Of a DNA stretch of 46,906 nucleotides, positions 18,540 to 26,847 are shown in pieces. The stretch lies in the NCBI GenBank assembly GCA_014860115.1, contig JACZKK010000110.1, positions 1 through 46,906 on the forward strand, read 5' to 3'. The notes beneath the pieces are model-generated. The model ran no database searches and was not told the origin of the DNA. It saw only the letters and a program-made list of their open reading frames with translations. The position numbers and the translations under genes are program-made. Each line of letters opens with the position of its first letter. The first letter of the stretch is position 1. This DNA comes from Ignavibacteriaceae bacterium. GTDB lineage: Bacteria; Bacteroidota; Ignavibacteria; Ignavibacteriales; Ignavibacteriaceae.

Positions 18540-18555
18540 CTGACTAAACAGTCAG
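18540..18555. promoter_or_regulatory. GACT-AGTC palindrome upstream of lpdA (candidate Rrf2/IscR-type site)
   Basis: CTGACT (18540-18545), AAAC, AGTCAG (18550-18555): perfect 6-bp arms. The GACT...AGTC core is what IscR/Rrf2-family regulators recognise (type-1 sites of the general form GACTnnnnnAGTC, from memory). A similar core occurs just upstream of the window's own Rrf2 gene (46814-46826), though there with a 5-bp rather than a 4-bp spacer. It is about 80 bp before lpdA. Confidence 0.4.
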
Positions 18556-18595
18556 AATTCACCTCGTTTTATTTTCTTTTGAATCTTTGCATACT

Positions 18596-18603
18596 TATAT
18601 TTG
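18596..18603 (+). promoter_or_regulatory. Possible -7 promoter element of the lpdA operon
   Basis: TATATTTG matches the Bacteroidota sigma-A -7 consensus TAnnTTTG exactly and lies 33 bp before the lpdA start. A TTG at the canonical -33 distance is not clear, and it is not established that this lineage uses that consensus, so confidence is low. Confidence 0.3.
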
Positions 18604-18636
18604 CCTCAACTTTCAGAAACAGTAAATCCATAACCT

Positions 18637-20040
18637 ATGCAAAAACAATACGATATAGCAATTCTCGGAGGAGGTCCTGGCGGATATGTGGCAGCAATTC
18701 GTGCTGGACAATTAGGTTTTAAGACAGTAGTTATTGATAAAGATAACCTGGGCGGAATCTGTCTTAACTGGGGTTGCATTCCCACAAAATCCCTCCTAAA
18801 AAATGCAGAGATATATGATCATATAAAAAACCATGGTGAAGATTTTGGAATTAAAGCCACAGGTTTATCCATCGATTTCAACAGAGTCATAAAAAGAAGC
18901 CGGGAGATTTCTGATCGTATTTCCAAAAACGTCGAACTACTCATCAAGAAAAATAAAGTTGACCGAATAAGGGGTTTTGGTAGACTAACCGCAAACAATA
19001 CGATTGAGATTTTAGAGGAAAAAGGAAAAGTAACTGAAAGAATAAAAGCTGATAAAATAATTATTGCTACAGGTGCTCGTCCAAGAAATATTCCAGCAAT
19101 CCCTATTGATAGAAAAAATATTATAACAAGTACTGAAGCAATGATTCTTGATAAGCAGCCAAAAGATTTAATTGTAATTGGTGCAGGTGCAATCGGAATT
19201 GAGTTTGCATATTTCTATGCAACTCTGGGAACAAAAGTTACTGTTATTGAAATGCTAAAACATATTCTGCCTATTGAAGATGAGGAAGTATCCGTTGCAT
19301 TAGAAAAGAATTTCAAGAAAAGAGGAATTGATATCTTGACAAATTCTACGGTTGAAAAAGCAGAAGTAAAAGGAAATAAAGTAAATGTGATAGTAAGTGT
19401 TAACGGAGAGAAGAAAGCATTAAGTGCTGAAAAGGTATTGAACGCTATTGGTGTTGTTGGAAATGTAGAAGGAATTGGATTAGAAGAATTAGGTATTCAA
19501 ATCGAAAAAAATCATATCAAAGTAAACAAAGAAACTTATGAGACAAATGTTAAAGGAGTTTATGCGATTGGTGATGTAATTGGTCCACCTTGGTTAGCTC
19601 ATGTAGCCTCTGCAGAAGGAATTCATTGTGTTGAACATATTAAAGGATTACACAATCCGCCAATTGATTATGAAAACATTCCCGGTTGCACGTATTGTCA
19701 GCCTCAGGTCGCAAGTGTTGGTTTGACAGAGTCAAAAGCAAAAGAAAAAGGATATGAAATTAAAGTCGGAATATTTCCATTCTTGGCAAGTGGAAAAGCT
19801 TTTGCGATTGGTGAACGTGAAGGTTTTGTTAAAATGATTTTCGATGCTAAGTATGGTGAGATTCTCGGCGCACACATCATCGGCAGTGAAGCCACTGAAA
19901 TGATAGCCGAGGTTACTTTGGCTCGCTCACTTGAAGCAACGGGAGAATCAATAATAAAAACTATTCATGCACATCCAACTCTGTCGGAATCCGTTATGGA
20001 AGCCGCAGCAAATGCATACGGAGAAGCAATTCACATCTGA
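18637..20040 (+). CDS. lpdA: Dihydrolipoyl dehydrogenase (E3)
   Basis: The 467-residue flavoprotein reoxidises dihydrolipoyl groups of the E2 core with NAD+. FAD-binding GGGPGGYVAA is at residues 11-20. The redox-active disulfide is Cys42/Cys47 (GGICLNWGCIPTKS). NAD-binding VIGAGAIGIEF lies near residue 186, and the second FAD motif is VYAIGDVIG. The C-terminal interface motif HAHPTLSE near residue 444 supplies the catalytic base. It leads a tightly packed operon with lipB, E1 and E2, and has a candidate regulatory palindrome and promoter in the 196-bp upstream gap. It may also serve other lipoyl complexes of the cell. Confidence 0.96.
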   Translation: MQKQYDIAILGGGPGGYVAAIRAGQLGFKTVVIDKDNLGGICLNWGCIPTKSLLKNAEIYDHIKNHGEDFGIKATGLSIDFNRVIKRSREISDRISKNVELLIKKNKVDRIRGFGRLTANNTIEILEEKGKVTERIKADKIIIATGARPRNIPAIPIDRKNIITSTEAMILDKQPKDLIVIGAGAIGIEFAYFYATLGTKVTVIEMLKHILPIEDEEVSVALEKNFKKRGIDILTNSTVEKAEVKGNKVNVIVSVNGEKKALSAEKVLNAIGVVGNVEGIGLEELGIQIEKNHIKVNKETYETNVKGVYAIGDVIGPPWLAHVASAEGIHCVEHIKGLHNPPIDYENIPGCTYCQPQVASVGLTESKAKEKGYEIKVGIFPFLASGKAFAIGEREGFVKMIFDAKYGEILGAHIIGSEATEMIAEVTLARSLEATGESIIKTIHAHPTLSESVMEAAANAYGEAIHI

Positions 20041-20067
20041 TTGTAGATGTATGATGGAAGAAGGTTG

Positions 20068-20769
20068 ATGGAGAAAAAGATACTTACATATTGCGACTTA
20101 GGATTTATTGATTTCAAAGACTCATGGGACCTTCAAAAAGAAATATTTTCGAAAAGAGTCGCCGGAGAAGTTGAAGATTATCTGCTTCTTCTTGAGCATC
20201 CGAACACTTATACTTTAGGAAAAACTGCACACAGAGAAAATTTAAAAGGCTCTGAAGATTATCTGAGAGAAAATCAAATTTCAGTTTATGATATTGATCG
20301 CGGAGGTGATATAACATATCATGGACCAGGTCAGATTGTTGGATATCCTATAATTGATCTTAATAATTGGTTCAAAGACACTCACAAATATTTAAGAGCG
20401 TTGGAAGAGGTGATTATTAAAACCTGCAGCGAATACGGATTGAATTGTGATCGGAATCTAAAACATACCGGCGTTTGGATTGGAGATAAAAAAATTGCTG
20501 CTATTGGAATTAAAGTCAGCAGATGGATAACGATGCACGGTTTTGCTTTTAATGTCAATACAGATCTTAATTTATTTAATGGAATAATTCCCTGTGGAAT
20601 TCAGGATAAATCCGTTACATCATTGAGCAAAGAATTAAATAGTGAAATTAGTATCCAGAAAGTCAAAGATAATTTATTGAATAACTTCTCTAATGTTTTC
20701 AATTACAATAAAGTAATTACTAAACGAGGAGAAGAAGTAATACAAACAAGTTTTACAACCACATTTTGA
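20068..20769 (+). CDS. lipB: Octanoyltransferase LipB
   Basis: Transfers octanoyl from acyl-carrier protein to lipoyl-domain lysines, the first step of lipoate biosynthesis. The start is set at ATG 20068, which follows GGAAGAAGG; an upstream ATG at 20047 would add seven residues. Family motifs are RGGDITYHGPGQ (substrate pocket), GVWIGDKKIAAIGI with the catalytic lysine, MHGFAFNVNTDL, and the IPCGI segment with the catalytic cysteine. The 233-residue length is normal. It lies 27 bp after lpdA and 12 bp before E1, so it is co-expressed with the enzyme that provides the acceptor domains. LipA comes two genes later. Confidence 0.95.
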   Translation: MEKKILTYCDLGFIDFKDSWDLQKEIFSKRVAGEVEDYLLLLEHPNTYTLGKTAHRENLKGSEDYLRENQISVYDIDRGGDITYHGPGQIVGYPIIDLNNWFKDTHKYLRALEEVIIKTCSEYGLNCDRNLKHTGVWIGDKKIAAIGIKVSRWITMHGFAFNVNTDLNLFNGIIPCGIQDKSVTSLSKELNSEISIQKVKDNLLNNFSNVFNYNKVITKRGEEVIQTSFTTTF

Positions 20770-20781
20770 GAAGGTTTTTCT

Positions 20782-22902
20782 ATGGCTAAGAAAAATACAA
20801 ATCATATTGTTGAGACCGGAAAAAAATCCGGTACCAAAGAAAAACCAACAAAAGGAAAAAATCTTAAGGTTGACTCAACTAAAAATATAATGGGATTTGA
20901 AAAAAAACAGCTGGTTGAAATTATGAAAATGATGATTCGTTCAAGAATCATCGACAACAAAGCAATGCGTCTCCTCAAGCAGGGAAAAACTTTTTTTCAC
21001 ATTGCTGCTGAAGGACATGAAGCAGTTCAGATGGCAATTGGCTTACATCTCGATTCAAAAAAAGATTGGTTCTTCCCATATTACAGGGATCTTGGAACAA
21101 TGCTTATAGCTGGTGTTACGCCAGAGGAAGTTTTCCTTGGAACATTTGCAAAAGCAACCGATCCTGCAAGCGGCGGCAGACAGCTTCCTGTTCATTGGGG
21201 AATGATTAATGCACAGATACCTTCTCAATCAAGTCCAACTGGAACACAATTTCTTCAGGCAGTTGGAACTGCACTAGCTTCAAGAAGAAAAGGAATTAAG
21301 AATGTATCCTATGTTAGTAGCGGCGAAGGAACTACAAGTCAAGGTGAATTTCACGAGGCAGTAAACTGGGCGAGCAGAGAAAAACTTCCAGTCCTTTTTG
21401 TGATTCAGAATAACAGGTATGCTATTTCGGTTCCTGTTGAGCATCAGACTGCTGGTAAAGATGGTTCAGTTGCAGAGATGATGGGCGGCTTTCATACTCT
21501 TTATCGAAAACGAATTGACGGAACAGATTTCTTCGAATCATTTAATGAATTGAAAAAGGCAATTGATTATATAAAAAGTGGCAAAGGTCCTGCACTTATT
21601 GAAGCAAATGTAGTAAGACTTCAATCTCATTCATCATCAGACGATCAGAGAAAATATAGAGATCATTCCGAACTTGAAAAAGATAAACAAGACGACCCGA
21701 TAGAAAAGTTTGTTGCAAGGTTGAAAAAGGAAAGCATTCTGAATGACGACGATTACAAAAAAATCTGGAAAGAGATAAACGAAGAAATTGATGAAGCTGC
21801 TGACAGAGCTTTCAAGGCAAATGATCCTGATCCAAAAGATGCAGCAAGATATGTTTATGACGAAAGCGGATTGAAAGAATCTTTGGATTATGAAAAAAAT
21901 GTTCCGGCAGGAGAGAAGATTGTGATGGTAGATGCAATTAACCATAGTCTTCACGAGGAGATGAAAAAAAATAAAGATATGTACATCTTTGGGGAAGACA
22001 TAGCAGATATGAAAGGCGGAGTATTTACTGCTACAAAAGGTTTGTCAACAAATTTTGGTGATGAAAGAGTCTTCAACTCACCACTTGCAGAAGCCAGTAT
22101 TCTGGGGGTAGCAAACGGAATGGCATTGGCAGGATTAAAACCCGTTGTTGAAATTCAGTTTGGTGATTACATCTGGCCGGCTTTTATGCAGATGAAAAAT
22201 GAAACTGCTTCAATGCGTTATCGATCAAACAATGCCTGGTCAACACCAGTTGTTGTTCGGGTTGCCGTTGGCGGATATATTCACGGAGGGCTTTGTCACA
22301 GTCAAAACATTGAATCGATTTACGCACACGTTCCTGGAATATTTATAGCTTATCCAAGTAACGCTGCTGATGCAAAAGGATTACTAAAAACCGCCTGCCG
22401 TATAAATGATCCTGTTCTCTTTTGCGAGCACAAAGGATTATATAGACAAAGTTTTGCAATCACTCCCGAGCCTGATGATAATTATCTTCTTCCATTCGGC
22501 AAAGCTAAAGTAGTAAAAGAAGGAAATGATATAACTGTTGTTTCGTATGGAGTTTCAATGTGGGATTCAGTTTTTGCCGCAAAGAAATTGGAGGAGGAAT
22601 TTGGTTACTCTGTTGAAGTGATAGATATCAGAACTATAATTCCACTTGATGAAGAAACAATTTTCAGATCTGTGAAGAAAACAAATAAAGTTATAGTTAT
22701 TCACGAAGATACATTTACTGGTGGATTCGGAGCTGAAATAGCAGCACGAGTTGCTGATAATTGTTTTCAATATCTTGACGGACCTGTCAAAAGAATAGCA
22801 GCAAAGGATACGCATATTCCTTATGCACCGGTTTTGGAGAATGAAGTTCTTCCATCGAGGCAGCAGATTTATTTAGGTATTAAAGAATTATTAGAATTTT
22901 AA
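20782..22902 (+). CDS. 2-oxoacid dehydrogenase E1, fused alpha and beta subunits
   Basis: A 706-residue thiamine-diphosphate enzyme that decarboxylates a 2-oxoacid and passes the acyl group to E2. Residues about 40-345 form the alpha half, with HIAAEGHEAVQ (73-83), WFFPYYRDLG (96-105) and the ThDP/Mg motif SGEGTTSQGEFHEAVN (180-195) through QNNRYAIS. Residues about 375-706 form the beta half (FGEDIADMKGGVFTATKG, EIQFGDYIWPA, HIPYAP). The two are joined by a charged linker, a fusion usual in Bacteroidota-type complexes. The first ~38 residues are Lys-rich and low-complexity. Pyruvate or branched-chain 2-oxoacids are the possible substrates, and sequence alone does not decide between them. It is 12 bp after lipB and 19 bp before E2. 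Confidence 0.92.
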   Translation: MAKKNTNHIVETGKKSGTKEKPTKGKNLKVDSTKNIMGFEKKQLVEIMKMMIRSRIIDNKAMRLLKQGKTFFHIAAEGHEAVQMAIGLHLDSKKDWFFPYYRDLGTMLIAGVTPEEVFLGTFAKATDPASGGRQLPVHWGMINAQIPSQSSPTGTQFLQAVGTALASRRKGIKNVSYVSSGEGTTSQGEFHEAVNWASREKLPVLFVIQNNRYAISVPVEHQTAGKDGSVAEMMGGFHTLYRKRIDGTDFFESFNELKKAIDYIKSGKGPALIEANVVRLQSHSSSDDQRKYRDHSELEKDKQDDPIEKFVARLKKESILNDDDYKKIWKEINEEIDEAADRAFKANDPDPKDAARYVYDESGLKESLDYEKNVPAGEKIVMVDAINHSLHEEMKKNKDMYIFGEDIADMKGGVFTATKGLSTNFGDERVFNSPLAEASILGVANGMALAGLKPVVEIQFGDYIWPAFMQMKNETASMRYRSNNAWSTPVVVRVAVGGYIHGGLCHSQNIESIYAHVPGIFIAYPSNAADAKGLLKTACRINDPVLFCEHKGLYRQSFAITPEPDDNYLLPFGKAKVVKEGNDITVVSYGVSMWDSVFAAKKLEEEFGYSVEVIDIRTIIPLDEETIFRSVKKTNKVIVIHEDTFTGGFGAEIAARVADNCFQYLDGPVKRIAAKDTHIPYAPVLENEVLPSRQQIYLGIKELLEF

Positions 22903-22921
22903 CGAGGAGGTCGCGAAAAAT

Positions 22922-24583
22922 ATGGAAATAATCATGCCCAAAATGGGTGAAAGTGTGAACGAAGGAACCATTATTAAATGGTATAAGAAAGTTGGAGATG
23001 CAGTTAAGCAGGATGAAATAATTTTTGAGATTAGTACTGATAAAGTTGATACGGAAATTCCATCTCCAGCCGGAGGTGTATTAAAAGAAATTTTGGTGAA
23101 GGAGGGGGATACAGTTGAAGTGGGTACTGTAGTTGCGATAGTTAATGATGGTGATAGTTCTGAAAGAAGTGTTGCTGTAGAAAAAAGAGTTGGAGAAAAA
23201 GTAGTTGAGGAAATACCTGCTGCTAAGGAGAATGTTGTTGAGGAGACAATACCATCTGAAGGGTTGGTTGAAATTGAGATGCCTAAGATGGGTGAGTCCG
23301 TTATGGAAGGAACGATAATCAAATGGTATAAAAAAGTCGGCGAAAAAGTAAAGAAAGATGAAACCATTTTCGAAATAAGTACAGATAAAGTTGATACTGA
23401 AATTCCTTCGCCCGTAGAAGGAACTCTCGCTGAGGTTTTAATTGGAGAACAGGAAACAGTTGCTGTCGGAACAATCGTAGCAAAAATTTCTACTGGTGCT
23501 GGAACAGTCATCTCAGCTAAGAAAGAAATTGCGACTGAAAAAAAAGCTGAGGTTAAAGAACCAGTTTCGATGCACGACAATTTTGTGCAAGCCGAAGCGG
23601 TTGAAAGAGTAAAAATGAAAGGCGAGGGAAGTGGATTCTATTCACCTCTCGTTTTAAGTATTGCAGAAAAAGAAAATGTAAATTTCGCTGAATTGAAGAG
23701 AATTAATGGAACTGGTCTGCAGGGCAGGGTAACCAAAAAAGATATTTTTGCTTACGTTGAGAAAAGAGGCAAGCATGCTGTTTCGTCAAAACCAGTTGAA
23801 GAAAAGAAAGATAAAGTTGCCGCTTCACCATCACCATCTTTCGTTCCATCCGAAGTTAAAACTATTTCTTCCGGTGCTGGAATTGAGAAAATTCCAATGG
23901 ATAATATCCGTCAGAAGATTATGGACCATATGATCGCAAGCCGTGATACTTCTGTTCACGTAATGTCAATGATAGAAGTTGATATGAATCGTGTTCATAA
24001 TTTTATCCAGGAACATAAAGACGAATTCCAGCAGAAATATGATGTGAAGTTAACTTATATGGCTTTCATTGCTCAGGCTTGTGTAAAAGCAATTAAAGCT
24101 CATCCATTAATCAATTCGACAATTGATGGAAATACAATTCTTCAAAAAAGTTTTGTTAATCTTGGTATTGCCGTTGCAATTGAACCAACTGGTTTGATCG
24201 TTCCGAATATCAAAGGTGCAGAGCAGTTAAATCTGATTGGATTAGCAAAAGCAATTAATGATCTCGCATACAAATCAAGAAATAAAAAGCTGATACCGGA
24301 TGATATTTCCGGTGGAACATTTACAATAACAAATTATGGCGTCTTCGGAACTGTTTTCGGAACACCAATTATCAACCAGCCTGAAGTTGCTATACTCGGA
24401 GTTGGTGCGGTTATTAAAAAACCAATTGTAGTCAGCGTTGATGGATCTGATTCTATAGCAATCAGACCTGTAATGGCGTTAACTTTATCACACGATCATC
24501 GGTTAATTGATGGTATGTTGGGCGGAATGTTCCTGAAACATTTGAAAGAAACATTAGAAAATTTTGAATCAGATATTTTATAA
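22922..24583 (+). CDS. 2-oxoacid dehydrogenase E2, dihydrolipoyl acyltransferase with two lipoyl domains
   Basis: The 553-residue E2 core protein. Two N-terminal lipoyl domains carry the lipoylated lysines in EISTDKVDTE: Lys41 and Lys156. Glu/Lys/Val-rich flexible linkers follow, then a peripheral-subunit-binding domain (about 235-275; YSPLVLSIAEKENVN ... GRVTKKDI). The acyltransferase domain occupies about 320-553, with the active-site segment SHDHRLIDGM near residue 523. Start ATG follows the strong site AGGAGGTCGCG. The two lipoyl domains are very similar to each other, indicating duplication. Neighbouring lipB and lipA modify this protein. Confidence 0.95.
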   Translation: MEIIMPKMGESVNEGTIIKWYKKVGDAVKQDEIIFEISTDKVDTEIPSPAGGVLKEILVKEGDTVEVGTVVAIVNDGDSSERSVAVEKRVGEKVVEEIPAAKENVVEETIPSEGLVEIEMPKMGESVMEGTIIKWYKKVGEKVKKDETIFEISTDKVDTEIPSPVEGTLAEVLIGEQETVAVGTIVAKISTGAGTVISAKKEIATEKKAEVKEPVSMHDNFVQAEAVERVKMKGEGSGFYSPLVLSIAEKENVNFAELKRINGTGLQGRVTKKDIFAYVEKRGKHAVSSKPVEEKKDKVAASPSPSFVPSEVKTISSGAGIEKIPMDNIRQKIMDHMIASRDTSVHVMSMIEVDMNRVHNFIQEHKDEFQQKYDVKLTYMAFIAQACVKAIKAHPLINSTIDGNTILQKSFVNLGIAVAIEPTGLIVPNIKGAEQLNLIGLAKAINDLAYKSRNKKLIPDDISGGTFTITNYGVFGTVFGTPIINQPEVAILGVGAVIKKPIVVSVDGSDSIAIRPVMALTLSHDHRLIDGMLGGMFLKHLKETLENFESDIL

Positions 24584-24587
24584 TCAA

Positions 24588-24673
24588 TGTCATTGCGATC
24601 CCGACTTTGGTCGGGAGAACCAATCTATGATCTATGTTGAGATCAATTCATCCCTTTGGGATTCGTGATGACA
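24588..24673. repeat. TGTCATT-family element overlapping the 5' end of lipA
   Basis: It starts TGTCATTGCGATCCC and ends GGGATTCGTGATGACA, so its ends are imperfect inverted repeats, as in the copy at 13872. Inside, CCCGAC-TTTG-GTCGGG forms a 6-bp hairpin. The element covers the region where the longest lipA frame starts. Confidence 0.65.
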
Positions 24674-25596
24674 AAAGGAAAATTACGAGTGTGATTAATA
24701 GTCATCAAAAAGCATTTAAAGAGCAGATAGAAAAAGAAAAAATTCCGTTAGGAAAAAGACCTGATTGGCTGAAAGTTAAACTTCCAACCGGTGATAATTA
24801 TTCCGACGTCCGGAATTTGATGCGAGAAAAAAAACTCAACACTGTCTGCGAAGAAGCTAAATGTCCGAATATTGCTGAATGCTGGAACCATCGAACTGCA
24901 ACATTTATGATTCTTGGTGATACTTGCACACGAAGCTGCGGATTCTGTAATGTAAAACTCGGTATGCCAACTGAGCTTGATCATGATGAACCACGAAGAG
25001 TAGTTGATGCAATTAAGCAGCTTGATTTACGTCATGCAGTTATTACTTCTGTTAATCGTGATGAACTCGAAGATGGTGGTGCATTTATTTTCAGAGAATG
25101 TGTTAGGCTCATCAGAGAAGAAAAACCCGATTGCACAGTTGAGATATTAATTCCCGATTTCAAAGGAGAAGAAAAAGCATTTGAAACAATTATGCAATAT
25201 CCGCCTGATATTCTTAATCATAATCTTGAAACTGTAAAAAGATTGTATCACGCTGTCCGTCCTCAGGCGAAGTATGAAAGAAGTTTAAATCTCATCAAAT
25301 GGTTTAAATCCAAAGGACTAAAAACTAAAAGCGGAATTATGGTTGGAATTGGTGAGAAGACAGATGAAGTTTTAGATTTGATGAAAGATCTTTACGATCA
25401 CGGTTGCGAGATAATGACAATCGGTCAATATCTTCAGCCAACAAAAGTTCATTTAACTGTTGATCGATTTGTTACTCCCGACGAATTCAGAATGTACAAA
25501 GATAAGGGTTTGAAGATGGGATTTAAAGTAGTTGAGTCCTCGCCATTGGTACGTAGCTCCTACCACGCAGACCAGCACGCAAGAAAAGTTTTCTAA
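24634..25596 (+). CDS. lipA: Lipoyl synthase LipA
   Basis: Radical-SAM enzyme that inserts two sulfurs into octanoyl-lysine. Numbering from the ATG at 24634: auxiliary-cluster cysteines Cys72, Cys77 and Cys83 (CEEAKCPNIAEC), then the radical-SAM triad Cys98, Cys102 and Cys105 (CTRSCGFC). The C-terminal RSSY motif (PLVRSSYHADQ), where the serine ligates the auxiliary cluster, is present. Start uncertain: codons 1-13 lie in a dispersed repeat element. A GTG at 24691 with AAGGAA ten bases upstream would give a 301-residue product closer to typical length, and may be the native start. As an Fe-S enzyme it makes the operon dependent on cluster supply. Confidence 0.95.
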   Translation: MLRSIHPFGIRDDKRKITSVINSHQKAFKEQIEKEKIPLGKRPDWLKVKLPTGDNYSDVRNLMREKKLNTVCEEAKCPNIAECWNHRTATFMILGDTCTRSCGFCNVKLGMPTELDHDEPRRVVDAIKQLDLRHAVITSVNRDELEDGGAFIFRECVRLIREEKPDCTVEILIPDFKGEEKAFETIMQYPPDILNHNLETVKRLYHAVRPQAKYERSLNLIKWFKSKGLKTKSGIMVGIGEKTDEVLDLMKDLYDHGCEIMTIGQYLQPTKVHLTVDRFVTPDEFRMYKDKGLKMGFKVVESSPLVRSSYHADQHARKVF

Positions 25597-25633
25597 ACAT
25601 ATAAATAACAAAACAAAAAACTAAGGAGGATCT

Positions 25634-26584
25634 ATGGCTGATAAAAAAGTGATTGCTGTATTGGGCGCAACAGGTGCACAAGGCGGCGGATTAGTTCGGG
25701 CAATACAAGCAGATAAATCAGATGAATTTACTGCAAGAGCATTAACAAGAGATGTTAATTCTGACAAAGCAAAAGCACTTGCTCAAATGGGTGTTGAAGT
25801 AGTTGCAGTGGACATCGATAATTACGAAAGTCTGAAAAAAGCTTTCGATGGTACTTATGGAGTGTTTGCTGTAACTTTTTTCTGGGATCACTTTTCTGCC
25901 GAGAAAGAAATAGAAGAAGCAAAGTTAATTGCACAAGCTGCAAAGGATACAAATGTAAAGCATCTCATCTGGTCAACTCTCGAAGACACGCGCAATTGGA
26001 TCCCTTTGAGTGATAACAGAATGCCAACACTTCAGGGAAAGTACAAAGTTCCTCACTTTGATGGTAAAGGAGAAGCTGATAATATTTTTGTCAACGAGAA
26101 ACTTCCAGTAACATTATTATTAACGAGTGCATATTGGGAGAATATGATTTATTTCGGTTGGAACCCGACAAGAGGTCAGGATGGAAAATTAGCTTTGAAT
26201 TTTCCAATGGGAGATAAAAAACTTCCGGCAATCGCAGTTGAAGATATTGGAAAGTGTGCTTATTCAGTTTTCAAAAGAGGTAATGAATTTATCGGAAAGA
26301 AAATAGGAATAGCAGGTGAACATTTAACTGGTAAAGAAATGGCCGAAGCACTAACAAAAGTGCTCGGTGAAGAAGTTAAATACAACGCAGTTCCTTTTGA
26401 TGTTTACCGTGGATTAGGTTTTCCCGGAGCTGAAGATGTTGGTAATATGTTCCAGTTCAAGCATGATTTTAATGATTACTTCTGCGGTGCGAGGAATATT
26501 GATTTCGTTAAATCATTGAATCCTGAATTGAAAAGCTTTAGTGAATGGCTGAAAGATAACGCAAAGAAAATTCCGCTCGGATAA
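25634..26584 (+). CDS. NmrA/HSCARG-like NAD(P)-binding protein
   Basis: A 316-residue atypical short-chain dehydrogenase of the NmrA group. The N-terminal nucleotide motif is VLGATGAQGGGLVRAI (9-24), followed by ALTRDVNSDKA, where the Arg suits NADP. VKHLIWSTLEDT replaces the usual Tyr-x3-Lys catalytic area. NmrA/HSCARG proteins act as redox-sensing regulators or isoflavone-reductase-like enzymes. The start follows AAGGAGGATCT. It is 37 bp after lipA and probably reads through from the lipoyl operon; a strong terminator closes the unit at 26612. Confidence 0.88.
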   Translation: MADKKVIAVLGATGAQGGGLVRAIQADKSDEFTARALTRDVNSDKAKALAQMGVEVVAVDIDNYESLKKAFDGTYGVFAVTFFWDHFSAEKEIEEAKLIAQAAKDTNVKHLIWSTLEDTRNWIPLSDNRMPTLQGKYKVPHFDGKGEADNIFVNEKLPVTLLLTSAYWENMIYFGWNPTRGQDGKLALNFPMGDKKLPAIAVEDIGKCAYSVFKRGNEFIGKKIGIAGEHLTGKEMAEALTKVLGEEVKYNAVPFDVYRGLGFPGAEDVGNMFQFKHDFNDYFCGARNIDFVKSLNPELKSFSEWLKDNAKKIPLG

Positions 26585-26611
26585 AATTTATTAGAACGAC
26601 TTATAAATGTT

Positions 26612-26642
26612 AAAAGCCAGAATGAAAGTTCTGGCTTTTTTA
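26612..26642 (+). terminator. Rho-independent terminator closing the lpdA-lipA-nmrA unit
   Basis: AAAAGCCAGAA (26612-26622), loop TGAAAG, TTCTGGCTTTT (26629-26639), then TT. The 11-bp stem is perfect. The rest of the 264-bp gap to 26848 is AT-rich, with nothing further I can define. Confidence 0.88.
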
Positions 26643-26847
26643 ATGGATTATTAGGGTAACTAACCGAATTACGTTTAAACCATAAGTGACTAAAAATTTA
26701 GTTTAATATTTTCTGATTTATGTTCTTTCATTTCACCTAAAAACTTAACATTTATTTTATTTACTTACATCTTTTTTCTTTGTATTTTGCCATTGTGTTT
26801 ATAAACCACTCGGATAATTAAAAAGACTTTTTCTACTATTTTATTTA

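Noticed and set aside
22891-23580. A 229-codon open frame antisense to the E2 gene
   Set aside because: It lies opposite the lipoyl domains and linkers, whose sense frame has clear conserved motifs. The antisense product is low-complexity Ser/Thr/Val-rich, with no ribosome-binding site or motif; it reflects codon bias of the sense gene.
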